64,000 nt of DNA from Micrococcus cohnii (GTDB taxonomy: Bacteria; Actinomycetota; Actinomycetes; Actinomycetales; Micrococcaceae). The notes under the pieces were generated by a model, which saw nothing but the letters and a program-made list of their open reading frames with translations, was not told the origin of the DNA and did no database searches. How positions within the stretch are numbered: the first letter of the stretch is position 1; each line of letters starts with the position of its first letter. A program made the position numbers and the translations under genes. Positions 8,433 to 17,352 of this stretch are shown here, piece by piece. Where the stretch lies: contig NZ_JACHNA010000001.1 of the NCBI RefSeq assembly GCF_014205175.1, positions 620,001 through 684,000 on the forward strand. The letters run 5' to 3'.

Positions 8433-8497
8433 TCCGATGGGGCACGGCCACGAGGCATGTCGTCCGCGGACGGCGGCGCCCCGCCGCGGGAGAGCGA

Positions 8498-8880
8498 GGG
8501 GACGGACCGGCTGTGAGCCGGGTTCTGTTCTCCGACGCCGTCGCCGGCCTCGGAGTGACGACCATCTATCTAGGCCCGTCGTTGCCGACGGGCTCGAGCG
8601 GCCAACCCGGATGCTCAGGCGAGCAGCCCTCGAGCACATCCTGTTCGGCCTTGCACCGGATGGGGTTTACCGAGCCGGCCCCGTCACCGGGGCCGCTGGT
8701 GGTCTCTTACTCCACCGTTTCACCCTTACCGCCCGCGTCGCGCGGGAGGCGGTCTGTTTTCTGTGGCACTGGCCTGCGGGTCTCCCCGAGTGGGCGTTAC
8801 CCACCATCTCGCTCTGCGGTGCCCGGACTTTCCTCGTCCCCGGCCTGCGCCGGGGCCGCGGCCGTCCGCCGATCCGTCCC
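8498..8880 (-). ncRNA. rnpB: RNase P RNA (type A)
   Basis: The catalytic RNA of ribonuclease P, which matures tRNA 5' ends. Read on the minus strand, it has the universally conserved 5' segment GAGGAAAGTCCGGGCACC near 8830 and the 3' part with GAACCCGGCTCACAG near 8515. The ends were set from the terminal helix P1: GGGACGGATC at the 5' end pairs with GGTCCGTCCC at the 3' end (one G-U). A TAGACT hexamer at 8889-8894 is positioned as the -10 element. Length is about 383 nt, normal for actinobacteria. Several open frames run through this region on both strands and are not genes. Confidence 0.95.
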
Positions 8881-8888
8881 GATCGTCC

Positions 8889-8894
8889 AGTCTA
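8889..8894 (-). promoter_or_regulatory. -10 element of rnpB
   Basis: TAGACT on the minus strand lies about eight bases before the predicted 5' end of RNase P RNA. No clear -35 was seen. Confidence 0.5.
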
Positions 8895-8936
8895 CGCGCG
8901 CCGGCGTCGAGGCGGCGCCGTGAGGACTGTCCTGCG

Positions 8937-8942
8937 TAGAAT
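8937..8942 (+). promoter_or_regulatory. Candidate -10 element of the GAPDH gene
   Basis: TAGAAT lies about 80 bases before the GTG start of the GAPDH gene, in the region divergent from rnpB. The -35 box is not recognisable. Confidence 0.35.
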
Positions 8943-9023
8943 GGTCGCCGTCCGCCGTCAGCGTCGACGCGGCCGGGTCATCGCGCGCCGATGCGCCCGC
9001 AGTGGAATCAAGGAAGGACTCCC

Positions 9024-10469
9024 GTGGCAGACAACGCCCCGATCCAGACCCCCGAATGGACCGCTCAGGAGCAGCTGGCCGAGAAGATGGTGCCCCTGCT
9101 GGGCACGCTGTACCGCGAGAACAACGTGGTGACCAGCATCTACGGCCGTTCGCTCGTCCACCAGGGCGTCATCGACATCATCAAGGCCCACCGCTATGCC
9201 CGCCGCGTCGAGAACCAGCCGCTGTCGGTCGAGACGACCTACCCGCTGGTCGAGGCCATGGTCGGCATGGACCTCGGCGCGGCCACCGTCGACCTGGCCA
9301 AGCTGGCCCGCAAGCACAAGGACTCGGGCCAGGACGTCCAGGCGTTCCTCGACGCCGAGTTCGCCGATGTGAAGGGCAAGTCCGGCGAGGGCCTGGGCGA
9401 GACCCAGGACGTCGTGCTCTACGGCTTCGGCCGCATCGGCCGCCTGCTGGCCCGCATTCTGCTCTCCCACGCCGGCGGCGGCTCGAAGCTGCGTCTGCGT
9501 GCCGTCGTCGTGCGCAAGAACACCGAGGACGACCTGATCAAGCGCGCCTCGCTGCTGCGCCGCGACTCGATCCACGGGCCGTTCGACGGCACGATCGTGG
9601 TCGACGAGGAGCGCAACGTCATCACCGCCAACGGCACCGAGATCCAGGTGATCTACTCCTCGGACCCGACGACCGTCGACTACACCCGGTACGGCATCCA
9701 GGACGCGCTGGTGATCGACAACACTGGTCGCTGGCGCGACGTGGAGGGCCTGAACCAGCATCTGCAGGCCACGGGCACCAAGAAGGTCCTGCTCACCGCC
9801 CCGGGCAAGGGCGAGATGAAGAACATCGTGTTCGGCGTGAACTCGGACGAGATCACCGACCAGGACACCATCGTCTCCGCCGCCTCCTGCACCACCAACG
9901 GCATCACCCCGGTGCTGAAGGTCGTCAACGACGAGTACGGCGTGCAGTACGGCCACGTGGAGACCGTGCACGCCTTCACCAACGACCAGAACCTCACGGA
10001 CAACTTCCACAAGGGTGCCCGCCGAGGCCGTGCCGCCGGCCTGAACATGGTGCTCACCGAGACCGGTGCGGCGAAGGCCGTGGCCAAGGCCCTGCCGGAG
10101 CTCAAGGGCAAGCTCTCGGGCAACGCCATCCGCGTCCCCACCCCGGACGTGTCCATGGCCATCATCAACCTGTCCCTGGAGAAGGCCACCTCGGTCGAGG
10201 AGCTCAACGCCCGTCTGCAGCGTGAGTCCCTCACCGGCGAGCTGCGCGGCCAGATCGGATACGTGGATTCCCCGGAGGTCGTCTCGACCGACTTCGTCGG
10301 CTCGGACCGCGCCGGCGTCGTCGACGGTCTGGCCACCCTCGTGAACAACGAGGGCAAGAACGCCATCCTCTATGTCTGGTACGACAACGAGTACGGCTAC
10401 TCACACCAGGTCGTCCGCGTCGTCGAGAAGATGGCCGGCCAGGACGTCCCGGCCTTCCCGACGGCCTGA
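9024..10469 (+). CDS. Glyceraldehyde-3-phosphate dehydrogenase, long actinobacterial form
   Basis: A 481-residue GAPDH. The Rossmann motif VLYGFGRIGRLLARI begins near residue 130, the catalytic Cys is in SAASCTTNGITP, and the C-terminal block VWYDNEYGYSHQVVR is typical. The roughly 125-residue N-terminal extension (helical, charged, no motif) distinguishes it from the usual 335-residue enzyme and matches the long GAPDH (GapB/GapX type) of corynebacteria and relatives, which tends to act in gluconeogenesis with NADP. That direction is a family inference. The GTG start at 9024 follows AAGGAAGGA. The gene is monocistronic and closed by a strong hairpin at 10487-10527. Confidence 0.92.
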   Translation: MADNAPIQTPEWTAQEQLAEKMVPLLGTLYRENNVVTSIYGRSLVHQGVIDIIKAHRYARRVENQPLSVETTYPLVEAMVGMDLGAATVDLAKLARKHKDSGQDVQAFLDAEFADVKGKSGEGLGETQDVVLYGFGRIGRLLARILLSHAGGGSKLRLRAVVVRKNTEDDLIKRASLLRRDSIHGPFDGTIVVDEERNVITANGTEIQVIYSSDPTTVDYTRYGIQDALVIDNTGRWRDVEGLNQHLQATGTKKVLLTAPGKGEMKNIVFGVNSDEITDQDTIVSAASCTTNGITPVLKVVNDEYGVQYGHVETVHAFTNDQNLTDNFHKGARRGRAAGLNMVLTETGAAKAVAKALPELKGKLSGNAIRVPTPDVSMAIINLSLEKATSVEELNARLQRESLTGELRGQIGYVDSPEVVSTDFVGSDRAGVVDGLATLVNNEGKNAILYVWYDNEYGYSHQVVRVVEKMAGQDVPAFPTA

Positions 10470-10486
10470 CGCCTGCGGGTTGCATG

Positions 10487-10527
10487 ACGACGGCCCCGCT
10501 CCTGCTCGGCAGGAGCGGGGCCGTCGT
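10487..10527. terminator. Terminator between the GAPDH gene and def
   Basis: A 19-bp perfect stem beginning ACGACGGCCCCGCTCCTGC, with a three-base loop, lies between two convergent genes and could act in both directions. Confidence 0.85.
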
Positions 10528-10538
10528 GCGTCGAGAGC

Positions 10539-11144
10539 TCAGGCGTCGGCGCCGTGCTCGTGGTCCTCGTCGTGGCCGAACGGGTCGACGTCCTCCCCGG
10601 GCATCCAGGTGACGCCGGGGACGTTCAGCTTCTCGGCCCGCTGCGCCCGCTTCCACTTGCGCTGCCATTTGCCCTCGAGGCGGTTCACGTAGAGCGTGCC
10701 GTTGAGGTGGTCGTACTCGTGCTGCAGGATCCGAGCGAACCAGCTGCGCGCCTCGACGTCGATCCGCTCGCCGGTGACGTCCTGTCCGGTCAGTCGGACG
10801 TGGCTGGAGCGCACCAGGGGAAAGCCCAGGCCCGGCACCGAGAGGCAGCCCTCGACGTCGTCGTCCTTGTGCGGGTCGGTCTGCGGGGCCTTGTCCAGGT
10901 AGGTGAGCACCGGATTGATCACGTGCCCGATGTTCGGTGCCGCACCGGTGTCCGGGAAGGTCCACGTGAACACGCGCAGCCCGACGCCGACCTGTGGCGC
11001 GGCCAGCCCGACGCCGTGCGCGGCCTCCTGCGTCTCGTACATGTCCTCGACCAGGGTGCGGATCGAGTCGTCGATCACCTCCACCTCCGCGGCGCGGGTG
11101 TGCAGCACGGGCTCGCCGTACACGGTGATGGGGCGGATCGACAT
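10539..11144 (-). CDS. def: Peptide deformylase
   Basis: Removes the formyl group from the N-terminal methionine of nascent proteins. All three family motifs are present: GVGLAAPQVG (motif 1), EGCLSVPG with the metal-ligand Cys (motif 2) and QHEYDHLNG with the HExxH metal site (motif 3). The 201-residue protein has a charged, His/Asp-rich C-terminal tail (WMPGEDVDPFGHDEDHEH) that is longer than in minimal deformylases. The start ATG 11144 has AGGAGG eight bases upstream. It is a single gene converging with the GAPDH gene. Confidence 0.96.
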   Translation of the reverse strand: MSIRPITVYGEPVLHTRAAEVEVIDDSIRTLVEDMYETQEAAHGVGLAAPQVGVGLRVFTWTFPDTGAAPNIGHVINPVLTYLDKAPQTDPHKDDDVEGCLSVPGLGFPLVRSSHVRLTGQDVTGERIDVEARSWFARILQHEYDHLNGTLYVNRLEGKWQRKWKRAQRAEKLNVPGVTWMPGEDVDPFGHDEDHEHGADA

Positions 11145-11264
11145 GGGGCTTTCCTCCTGAGAGCCCGACGGGCGGGCGGGACATGGGTGTCAACGGTCGG
11201 CGCCCAAGCCTACCGCCGGGTCTGGAGCGCAGACCTCGCGGCCGGGCCGCGGGCGGGCGGTGCG

Positions 11265-11570
11265 TCAGTCGAGCTCGACGACCTCGAACTCGAGCAGATC
11301 CGCACCGGTGGCCACAGGGGCGGGCCGGCCCTCCTTCTCGGCGGCGTGGGCCGCGGGCATGCGCTTCGACTTCCAGTTCTGGAAGTCCTTTTCGGTGGCC
11401 CACGTCGTCACGACGAAGTAGCGGGACTCGCCGGCCGTCGGGCGCAGCAGCTGGAAACCCTCGAACCCCGGCTCGGAGTCCACGGCGTGCTTGCGTGCCG
11501 CGAAGCGCTTCTCGAGCTCCTCGCCGGCGCCGTCGGGGACGGTGATGGCGTTGATCTTCACGACGGACAT
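11265..11570 (-). CDS. ABM-domain (antibiotic biosynthesis monooxygenase-like) protein
   Basis: A 101-residue protein of the dimeric alpha+beta barrel superfamily. The pattern INAITVPDGAGEELEKRF, then PGFEGFQLLRP and YFVVTTWATEKDFQNW, is that of ABM proteins of the MhuD/IsdG-like group found in actinobacteria. Such proteins bind haem or small aromatic substrates, and some degrade haem. The Asn/Trp/His set of true haem-degrading enzymes is only partly evident, so function is left open. ATG 11570 is preceded by AAGGAGA. Confidence 0.78.
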   Translation of the reverse strand: MSVVKINAITVPDGAGEELEKRFAARKHAVDSEPGFEGFQLLRPTAGESRYFVVTTWATEKDFQNWKSKRMPAAHAAEKEGRPAPVATGADLLEFEVVELD

Positions 11571-11729
11571 GGCGGTCTCCTTCGACGGGGGCGGATTCGC
11601 TGCCGGCTCGTCGTGCACGCGGGCCGACAAGGCCACGCTACTCCTGCCGGTCGTGGGGTGCCGGTCAGGGAGGGACGGCGGTTCGCGGTGGCGGCCGGGG
11701 GACCGCGCGCCGAGGCCGTTCGACGCGAC

Positions 11730-11763
11730 GAGGCCCGGAACCACTCGCGTGATTCCGGGCCTC
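11730..11763 (-). terminator. Terminator downstream of tRNA-His
   Basis: An 11-bp stem GAGGCCCGGAA with its complement and a 12-base loop begins a few bases after the CCA end of tRNA-His on the same strand. Confidence 0.7.
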
Positions 11764-11767
11764 TTCG

Positions 11768-11844
11768 TGGGGTGAATGACGGGGATTGAACCCGCGACCT
11801 TCTGGACCACAACCAGACGCTCTGCCGACTGAGCTACATCCACC
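11768..11844 (-). tRNA. tRNA-His (GTG anticodon)
   Basis: Cloverleaf read on the minus strand: acceptor GTGGATG/CATTCAC with one G-U pair, D-arm with TAGCTCAGTCGGCAGAGC, anticodon loop TTGTGGT, T-arm GGGTTCAATCCC. The extra G at position -1 opposite C73, the hallmark of tRNA-His, is present, and CCA is encoded. A TATGGT hexamer at 11883-11888 could be its -10 element. Confidence 0.95.
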
Positions 11845-11946
11845 ATGTGCGTCGCCGGTCGTGCCGACGGGCAACAGAGAACACCATACACGACCCGGCC
11901 CGTCGAACGCACATCAGCCGGAGGATTCGGGTTCTCATGGTCGGCC

Positions 11947-12585
11947 TCAGGCGTCGGGGGAGGTGACCTCCCGGGCGATCTGACGTGCCTGCTCCGTCGT
12001 GGGTCCCTCGGCGGACATCACGGCGCGCCGGTAGTAGCGCAGCTCGGTGATCGAGTCGCGGATGTCCCCCAGGGCGCGATGCCCGCCGGTCTTCGCCGGG
12101 GCCTGGAAGTACGCGCGCGGGTACCAGCGCCGGGAGAGCTCCTTGACGGTGGAGACGTCGACGATGCGGTAGTGCAGATGGTCGATCACCTCGGGCATGT
12201 ACCGGCTGAGGAACGCCTTGTCCTGGCCGACCGAGTTGCCGGCCAGCAGCGCCTTGCCGGGCTCAGGCACGCGCGAACGCAGGTACTCCATGACGCGACG
12301 CTGGGCCTGCTCGAGTTCGAGGCCGTCATCGAGTTCGTCAAGCAGGCCGGAGGTGGTGTGCATGGTCCGGACGACGTCGTCCATCTGCGCGAGGGCTTCG
12401 CGGGAGGGGCGGATCACCAGGTCGATGCCCTCGTCCAGGATGGTCAGATCGGAGTCCGTGATGAGAACGGCGACCTCCACGAGGTCGTCCGCGACGGAGT
12501 CGAGCCCCGTCATCTCGCAGTCGATCCACACCAGGGGCGCGTGGTCGTCCGCCGTGGTCTTGTCGGTGTTCGTCGTCTCACTCAC
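11947..12585 (-). CDS. orn: Oligoribonuclease
   Basis: A DEDDh 3'-5' exonuclease that degrades two- to five-nucleotide RNAs, including pGpG, in the cytoplasm. The 212-residue protein shows LVWIDCEMTGLD (ExoI with D and E), GNSVGQDKAFLSRYMP (ExoII) and HRALGDIRDSI (ExoIII with the catalytic His and Asp). The GTG start at 12585 (coded as Met) has TAGGCT seven bases upstream and no Shine-Dalgarno, which supports a leaderless mRNA. It is divergent from the mannosyltransferase genes. Confidence 0.96.
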   Translation of the reverse strand: MSETTNTDKTTADDHAPLVWIDCEMTGLDSVADDLVEVAVLITDSDLTILDEGIDLVIRPSREALAQMDDVVRTMHTTSGLLDELDDGLELEQAQRRVMEYLRSRVPEPGKALLAGNSVGQDKAFLSRYMPEVIDHLHYRIVDVSTVKELSRRWYPRAYFQAPAKTGGHRALGDIRDSITELRYYRRAVMSAEGPTTEQARQIAREVTSPDA

Positions 12586-12592
12586 GCCGCTC

Positions 12593-12598
12593 AGCCTA
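12593..12598 (-). promoter_or_regulatory. Leaderless-type -10 element for orn
   Basis: TAGGCT on the minus strand lies seven bases from the GTG start of orn. Confidence 0.5.
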
Positions 12599-12743
12599 CC
12601 GGCGTCCTCCGGTCGCTCGGACCTGCCCGATGGTAGATTCAGCGCTCAGTGCGACGCCGCGCGCCAGGCCGCCGCGTCTCGACATCCGCCGTGGAACCGG
12701 CGTCCGGCCGACGCCCACAGCCGTTCTGAGAGGGGAGAGCCCT

Positions 12744-14411
12744 GTGACCGCAGCTGAGAGCTCCGGCACCCGCGTGCCCCCCGAATACGTCGGCGTGGGC
12801 GGTCTGCGGGTCGACCCCAAAGTCGCCGGGTCGGTCCTCTGGCCGCTGGTCGTCGGCGCCCTCGGATCCGTGCTGCTGGTCATGGGCTCGCTCTCGGTCG
12901 GATGGCTCGCCTCGGCCTCACCGGTGAACCGCTGGCAATGGCTGATCCCGTTCCGCACCCAGGAGTGGGGCGTGATCCTCGGGACCGTGCTGCTCACCGC
13001 CGGGTGCTGGGTGATGTTCTGGGCATGGTTGCGACTGGGGCAGGTGATTCGCCCGTTCGGCGCCGGGGCCCTGCGCACCGTCAACCTGGCCACCGTCCTG
13101 TGGTGTGTGCCGCAGCTGTTCGCCCTGCCCATCTTCAGCCGCGACATCTTCGCTTACGTGGGTCAGGGGCGTCTGATGCTCGCCGGACGGGACCCCTACG
13201 AGGACGGCATCTCGACGCTGTCCAACTGGTTCCAGCTTGGCACGGACGCGACGTGGGCCGAGTCCGAGACCCCCTACGGGCCCATTTTCCTGTGGATCGA
13301 GCAGGCCGTCGTCGCCTTCTCCGGCGCGGACAATCCAGACCTGGCGATCCTGCTGTTCCGTCTCGTGGCGGTGCTCGGCGTCGTGCTCATCATGTGGTTC
13401 GTGCCGCTGATGGCACGAGAGCTGGGAGTGAACCCCGCCTGGGCGCAGTGGATCACCGCCGCGAACCCGTTGTTCACGATCAGCTTCGTCGCCTCCGGGC
13501 ACAACGATGCGCTCATGACCGGGCTTGCGCTGGCCGGCGCCTACTGTGCCTGGCGCGCGGGTCGACCCCGTCCCGGCGAGAACCCGGCGGCCTCGACGCG
13601 GTGGGGTCTGGCCGGCGTCCTGCTCGTGACACTGTCGCTGGGAATCAAGCCGATCACTCTCGTGCTGCTGCCGTTCATTGGACTGCTGTGGGCCGGCCCG
13701 CGAGCGCGCTGGCCCCGGCGTTTCCTGATATGGGCCGTCACCGCAACGATGTCCTTCGCGATCATGGTGCTCGTCGGCTGGCTCAACGGGTTCTGGTTCG
13801 GCTGGCTCGAAGTCATGCTCGGCACCGGCACCGGCAGCGTGAAGTGGTCGCCCGTGGGGATCCTGACGAACATCACGCAGGATGTGCTCGAGCTGCGTGG
13901 GGAATCCACCGATCATGTCGAGGACATGTACAAGCGCATCGGACGCCTGATCTCCGTCATCGTGGTGCTCATACTGATGTTCGTTGGTCGTCAGGACCGG
14001 GTGATGCGGCGGATGACGTGGGCTTTCACGGCGCTCGTGGTGCTCTCGCCGATCATTCAGCCCTGGTACCTGCTGTGGCTGCTGCCGTTCTTCGCCGTCA
14101 TCGGGCTGCGGGACAACTGGCAGATCAAATGGGTCGTGTTTACCGTCGCCTACTTCCTCGTGTTCGGGGCTTCCGACCAGATCTTCACCTGGCAGTACCT
14201 GGACCTGGCCGATGACGTCGTGCAGCTCTCGGTCCTGGTTTCGATGATCTGCCTGGTGTGGATTTTGGTGATCGACCGCAAGACCTCACGCTTCGTGAAG
14301 GATGACTGGCATGTGCGCCCGGCCCTGATGGAGCTGTTCACACGGGGCAGGCGTGTGACCCGGCGGATCCAGGCGGTCCCCGGTCGCTCTCGTCGCGTCG
14401 AGCGGCGGTGA
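12744..14411 (+). CDS. MptB-like polyprenol-phosphomannose-dependent alpha-1,6-mannosyltransferase
   Basis: A 555-residue GT-C fold membrane glycosyltransferase with about a dozen membrane segments. It resembles MptB, which extends the alpha-1,6-mannan backbone of lipomannan using polyprenyl-phosphate mannose on the outer face of the membrane. The key extracytoplasmic signature is LPIFSRDIFAYVGQGRLM followed by DPYEDG and TPYGPIFLW, with the acidic residue of SRD as the likely catalytic site. IIQPWYLLWLLPF is a conserved membrane block. The GTG start at 12744 follows GAGAGGGGAGAG. The stop overlaps the next gene's start by four bases, so three glycosyltransferases are read as one coupled unit. 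Confidence 0.85.
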   Translation: MTAAESSGTRVPPEYVGVGGLRVDPKVAGSVLWPLVVGALGSVLLVMGSLSVGWLASASPVNRWQWLIPFRTQEWGVILGTVLLTAGCWVMFWAWLRLGQVIRPFGAGALRTVNLATVLWCVPQLFALPIFSRDIFAYVGQGRLMLAGRDPYEDGISTLSNWFQLGTDATWAESETPYGPIFLWIEQAVVAFSGADNPDLAILLFRLVAVLGVVLIMWFVPLMARELGVNPAWAQWITAANPLFTISFVASGHNDALMTGLALAGAYCAWRAGRPRPGENPAASTRWGLAGVLLVTLSLGIKPITLVLLPFIGLLWAGPRARWPRRFLIWAVTATMSFAIMVLVGWLNGFWFGWLEVMLGTGTGSVKWSPVGILTNITQDVLELRGESTDHVEDMYKRIGRLISVIVVLILMFVGRQDRVMRRMTWAFTALVVLSPIIQPWYLLWLLPFFAVIGLRDNWQIKWVVFTVAYFLVFGASDQIFTWQYLDLADDVVQLSVLVSMICLVWILVIDRKTSRFVKDDWHVRPALMELFTRGRRVTRRIQAVPGRSRRVERR

Positions 14412-15985
14412 CCATGGGCCTTGCCGCGCCCCGCCGCCTCGCCGCACGTTTGTTTCCGAACGATCCAGGCCCGTACGACACCGTTCGGCAGGGCACGCTG
14501 GGGTCGGTGCTCATCATGGTCGGCTCCTGGGGGGTCGGCTGGTTGCCGCACGTTCCCGAATCCGTGCTCGCGCGCAGCCGTCTCCTGCTGGCCGTGCGCG
14601 TGGACCTGGTCGGTGTGGTGGTCTGCACCGTGTTCCTGGCCCTCGGCTCGATGCTGCTGGTCCGCTCGTGGTTGCGGCTGGGCCAGCAGCTCGACGGCCG
14701 GTGGACCACCCACGGCGTCGCCGCTCGACGCGCCGCGCTGCGCTGGGCCGTGCCACTGCTGGCCGCCTTGCCGATCTTTTCGCGTGACGTCTTCTCTTAT
14801 GTGCAGCAGGGCAGGATGGTCGCCGTCGGCCTGGATCCGTACACGACCGGCGTCTCGGCCGTGCCGGGTTGGTTCATGCACGGGGCGGACTCCCTGTGGG
14901 CGGAGTCGCCGAGCCCCTACGGGCCGCTGTTCCTCTGGGCGGCAGAAGGTATCTGGCTGGTCAGTGACGGACGCCCGGAGGTGTCGACCCTGCTGTTCCG
15001 AGGCATCGCGGTCGTGGGCATGGCCCTGTGCCTGTGGGCGGTGCCGCGCCTGGCGCGCGCAGCGGGACGAGACCCCGACCGCGCGGTGTGGCTGAGCATC
15101 ACCAATCCGCTGTTCCTGCTCTACATGATCGGCGCGGCCCACAACGACGCGCTCATGATGGGCCTGATGCTCGCCGGCTTCGTGCTGCTCGTGCGCCCCG
15201 GACGCCGCCGACCTCAGGCACTGGCCGGGCTCGTCCTCATCTGCCTGTCCGTGGCTATCAAACCGCTGACCATCCTGATGCTGCCGTTCGCGGCCCTGCT
15301 GCTGCCGGCAGGCTGGGCCCCGTGGACGACTGGCCGCGGCATGCCCGTGCGCGCGCGGTTCGGCCCGTGGATCACCACGGCCGTGCTCGCGGTGGCCGTG
15401 CTGGCCGTCCTCGGTCAGTTGTCTGGGCTCGGATTCGGCTGGATCGCCGCGATGCTGACCAGTGGCGACGCAGCCTTCCCCTATGCGCCCTTCGGCCTGA
15501 TCGGTCTGGGTGTGGGCGCGCTGGTCGACCTCGCGACTGCCCTGGACGCTCGGACGGTGGCGGGCTGGTGCTACACCGCCGGCACCGTCTGCGCGCTGGC
15601 CTACACGGCCTACAGCGGTCTGCGTCGTCACGTATCGGACCCGGTCTGGACGAGCGCGGCGGTGCTGTTCGTCGCCGTCGTCGTCGCCCCGATCATCCAG
15701 CCCTGGTACTTGGTGTGGCTGCTGCCGCTGGTCGCGGCCTGCCTGCCCGGCCGGCTCGAGCATCCACGGTGGTTCGGGCCCGTGCTCGCCGGCTCCGTCC
15801 TGCTGCTGACGGGCGTGGGCGTCGTCGACCAGATCGCCGTGTTCCAGTGGATCCCGCACGTGCCGGTGCGCCTGCTCGCGGCCGCGATCGTCCTGGCCTG
15901 TCTGGCCTATATCGTCTGGTGGGACCCGCACACCTCGCGCGTGTTCCGTTCATCCGCCCGTCCCGCCCCACAGGAGGTTCTGTGA
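14408..15985 (+). CDS. Second MptB-like mannosyltransferase
   Basis: A 525-residue paralogue of the preceding gene with the same landmarks in the same order: ALPIFSRDVFSYVQQGRMV, DPYTTG, SPYGPLFLWA, a cluster of membrane helices, IKPLTILMLPF and IIQPWYLVWLLP. Its start is GTG 14408, overlapping the upstream stop (GTGA), or ATG 14414 two codons later. In corynebacteria and mycobacteria MptA and MptB act at successive stages of one mannan chain, so this tandem may divide labour in the same way. That is an inference from family and position. Its stop overlaps the following GTG start. Confidence 0.83.
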   Translation: MTMGLAAPRRLAARLFPNDPGPYDTVRQGTLGSVLIMVGSWGVGWLPHVPESVLARSRLLLAVRVDLVGVVVCTVFLALGSMLLVRSWLRLGQQLDGRWTTHGVAARRAALRWAVPLLAALPIFSRDVFSYVQQGRMVAVGLDPYTTGVSAVPGWFMHGADSLWAESPSPYGPLFLWAAEGIWLVSDGRPEVSTLLFRGIAVVGMALCLWAVPRLARAAGRDPDRAVWLSITNPLFLLYMIGAAHNDALMMGLMLAGFVLLVRPGRRRPQALAGLVLICLSVAIKPLTILMLPFAALLLPAGWAPWTTGRGMPVRARFGPWITTAVLAVAVLAVLGQLSGLGFGWIAAMLTSGDAAFPYAPFGLIGLGVGALVDLATALDARTVAGWCYTAGTVCALAYTAYSGLRRHVSDPVWTSAAVLFVAVVVAPIIQPWYLVWLLPLVAACLPGRLEHPRWFGPVLAGSVLLLTGVGVVDQIAVFQWIPHVPVRLLAAAIVLACLAYIVWWDPHTSRVFRSSARPAPQEVL

Positions 15986-17352
15986 CCCCGACCCGCTCCC
16001 GTCCCGCCGGCGCCGGACCGACGCCGAAGTGGATCGGCCTGCTGCTGGGCCTGACCGTGCTCGCGGCCGTCGTGGCCTTCCTGACCAAGCAGTGGTGCCG
16101 CGTGCACGGCTGGGCCGCCCCGGACGTGCACGTGCACATGTGCTACTCGGATTTCGGGCAGCTGTTCGGCACGCGTGGACTCGCGGAGGGGTACTTCCCC
16201 TTCTACACCCCGCTGCCCGAGGAACAGTGGATGGAGTATCCCGCTCTCTTGGCGGTGGTCGCGGGCGTGACGGCGTGGCTCGTGCCCGAGAGCGGCACCC
16301 TGCACGAGCGCACCGTCGCCTACTTCGACGTGAACGCGCTGGGCGTGGTGCTGTGCTGGCTCGTGGTCGTCGTGGCGACCGCCTACACGGCCCGCGGACG
16401 CAGCCGCGACGCCCTCATGGTGGCCGTGGCGCCGGGCATCATCCTGACCTCGATGCTCAACTGGGACCTGTGGGCCGTCATGCTCGCCGCGCTCGCCCTC
16501 TGGGCCTGGTCCGGGGGGCGTAGCGGACTGGCCGGGGTGCTCATCGGTCTGGGTGCGGCCATGAAGCTCTACCCGCTGTTCTTCCTCGGGGCGATTCTCG
16601 TGCTCGCGCTGCGCACCGGCCGGCTGGCCGTGTTCCTGAAGACCCTCGTCGCCGCCGTGCTGACCTGGCTGGCCGTGAACGTCCCGTTCATGCTGACGGC
16701 TTTCGACCAGTGGTCACGGTTCTACGCGTTCTCGGGGGATCGGCCCGTCTCCTTCTCCTCGACGTGGCTCGCCCTGTCCTGGACCGGCTGGTCCGGGGAG
16801 ACGTTCTCGACGCTGCAGAACGGGGTGTTCGCCCTGTGCTGCGCCGGGGTCGCGTATCTGGGCCTGGCCGCGCGCCACCGGCCGCGGATCGCGCAGCTGT
16901 GCCTGCTGATCGTCGCCTCGTTCATCCTCGTCGGGAAGGTGTACTCGCCGCAGTTCGTGATGTGGCTGATCCCGCTGGTGGTCTTGGCCCGGCCCGCTGC
17001 CCCGCAGTTCTGGATCTGGCAGGCGATCGAGGTCTACCACTGGGCCGGTGTGTGGATGGAGTCGGCGCGGATCACCTCGGGCGATGAGTTCGCCGGGGGC
17101 GCGTGGTGGATCACTGCGTGGTACGTCTCGGGCATCGTCCTGCACGTGCTCGCTCTGCTGTGGATCATGGTCTGCGTGGTGCGCGATGTGCTGGACCCGA
17201 GTCGGGACCCCGTCCGTCGCGGCGGCAGCGACGACCCCGGTGACGGCGTGTTCGCCTCCTCACCGGATCGTTTCCTGCTGCCGCCAGCAGGGCATGGCCC
17301 GGTGCGTGCCGATGCGACGGCGGTGCGGTCCTCGTCCCGGGTCAGCGGCTGA
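15982..17352 (+). CDS. GT87-family (DUF2029) membrane mannosyltransferase
   Basis: A 456-residue polytopic protein of the GT87 family, which in actinobacteria includes alpha-1,2-mannosyltransferases that branch lipomannan (PimE/MptC-like). The extracytoplasmic acidic motif sits early (VHMCYSDFGQLF), followed by YFPFYTPLPEEQWMEYPAL, a block of helices, GLGAAMKLYPLFFLGA and KVYSPQFVMWLIPL. The GTG start at 15982 has CAGGAGGT upstream and overlaps the previous stop. The charged C-terminal tail is about 60 residues. The last 11 bp overlap the tail of the DUF2079 gene on the other strand. Context with two MptB-like genes supports a role in the same glycan. Confidence 0.82.
   Translation: MTPTRSRPAGAGPTPKWIGLLLGLTVLAAVVAFLTKQWCRVHGWAAPDVHVHMCYSDFGQLFGTRGLAEGYFPFYTPLPEEQWMEYPALLAVVAGVTAWLVPESGTLHERTVAYFDVNALGVVLCWLVVVVATAYTARGRSRDALMVAVAPGIILTSMLNWDLWAVMLAALALWAWSGGRSGLAGVLIGLGAAMKLYPLFFLGAILVLALRTGRLAVFLKTLVAAVLTWLAVNVPFMLTAFDQWSRFYAFSGDRPVSFSSTWLALSWTGWSGETFSTLQNGVFALCCAGVAYLGLAARHRPRIAQLCLLIVASFILVGKVYSPQFVMWLIPLVVLARPAAPQFWIWQAIEVYHWAGVWMESARITSGDEFAGGAWWITAWYVSGIVLHVLALLWIMVCVVRDVLDPSRDPVRRGGSDDPGDGVFASSPDRFLLPPAGHGPVRADATAVRSSSRVSG

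Noticed and set aside
8437-9132. Plus-strand frames running through 8.4-9.1 kb
   Set aside because: They overlap the RNase P RNA, whose conserved sequences and terminal helix are clear.
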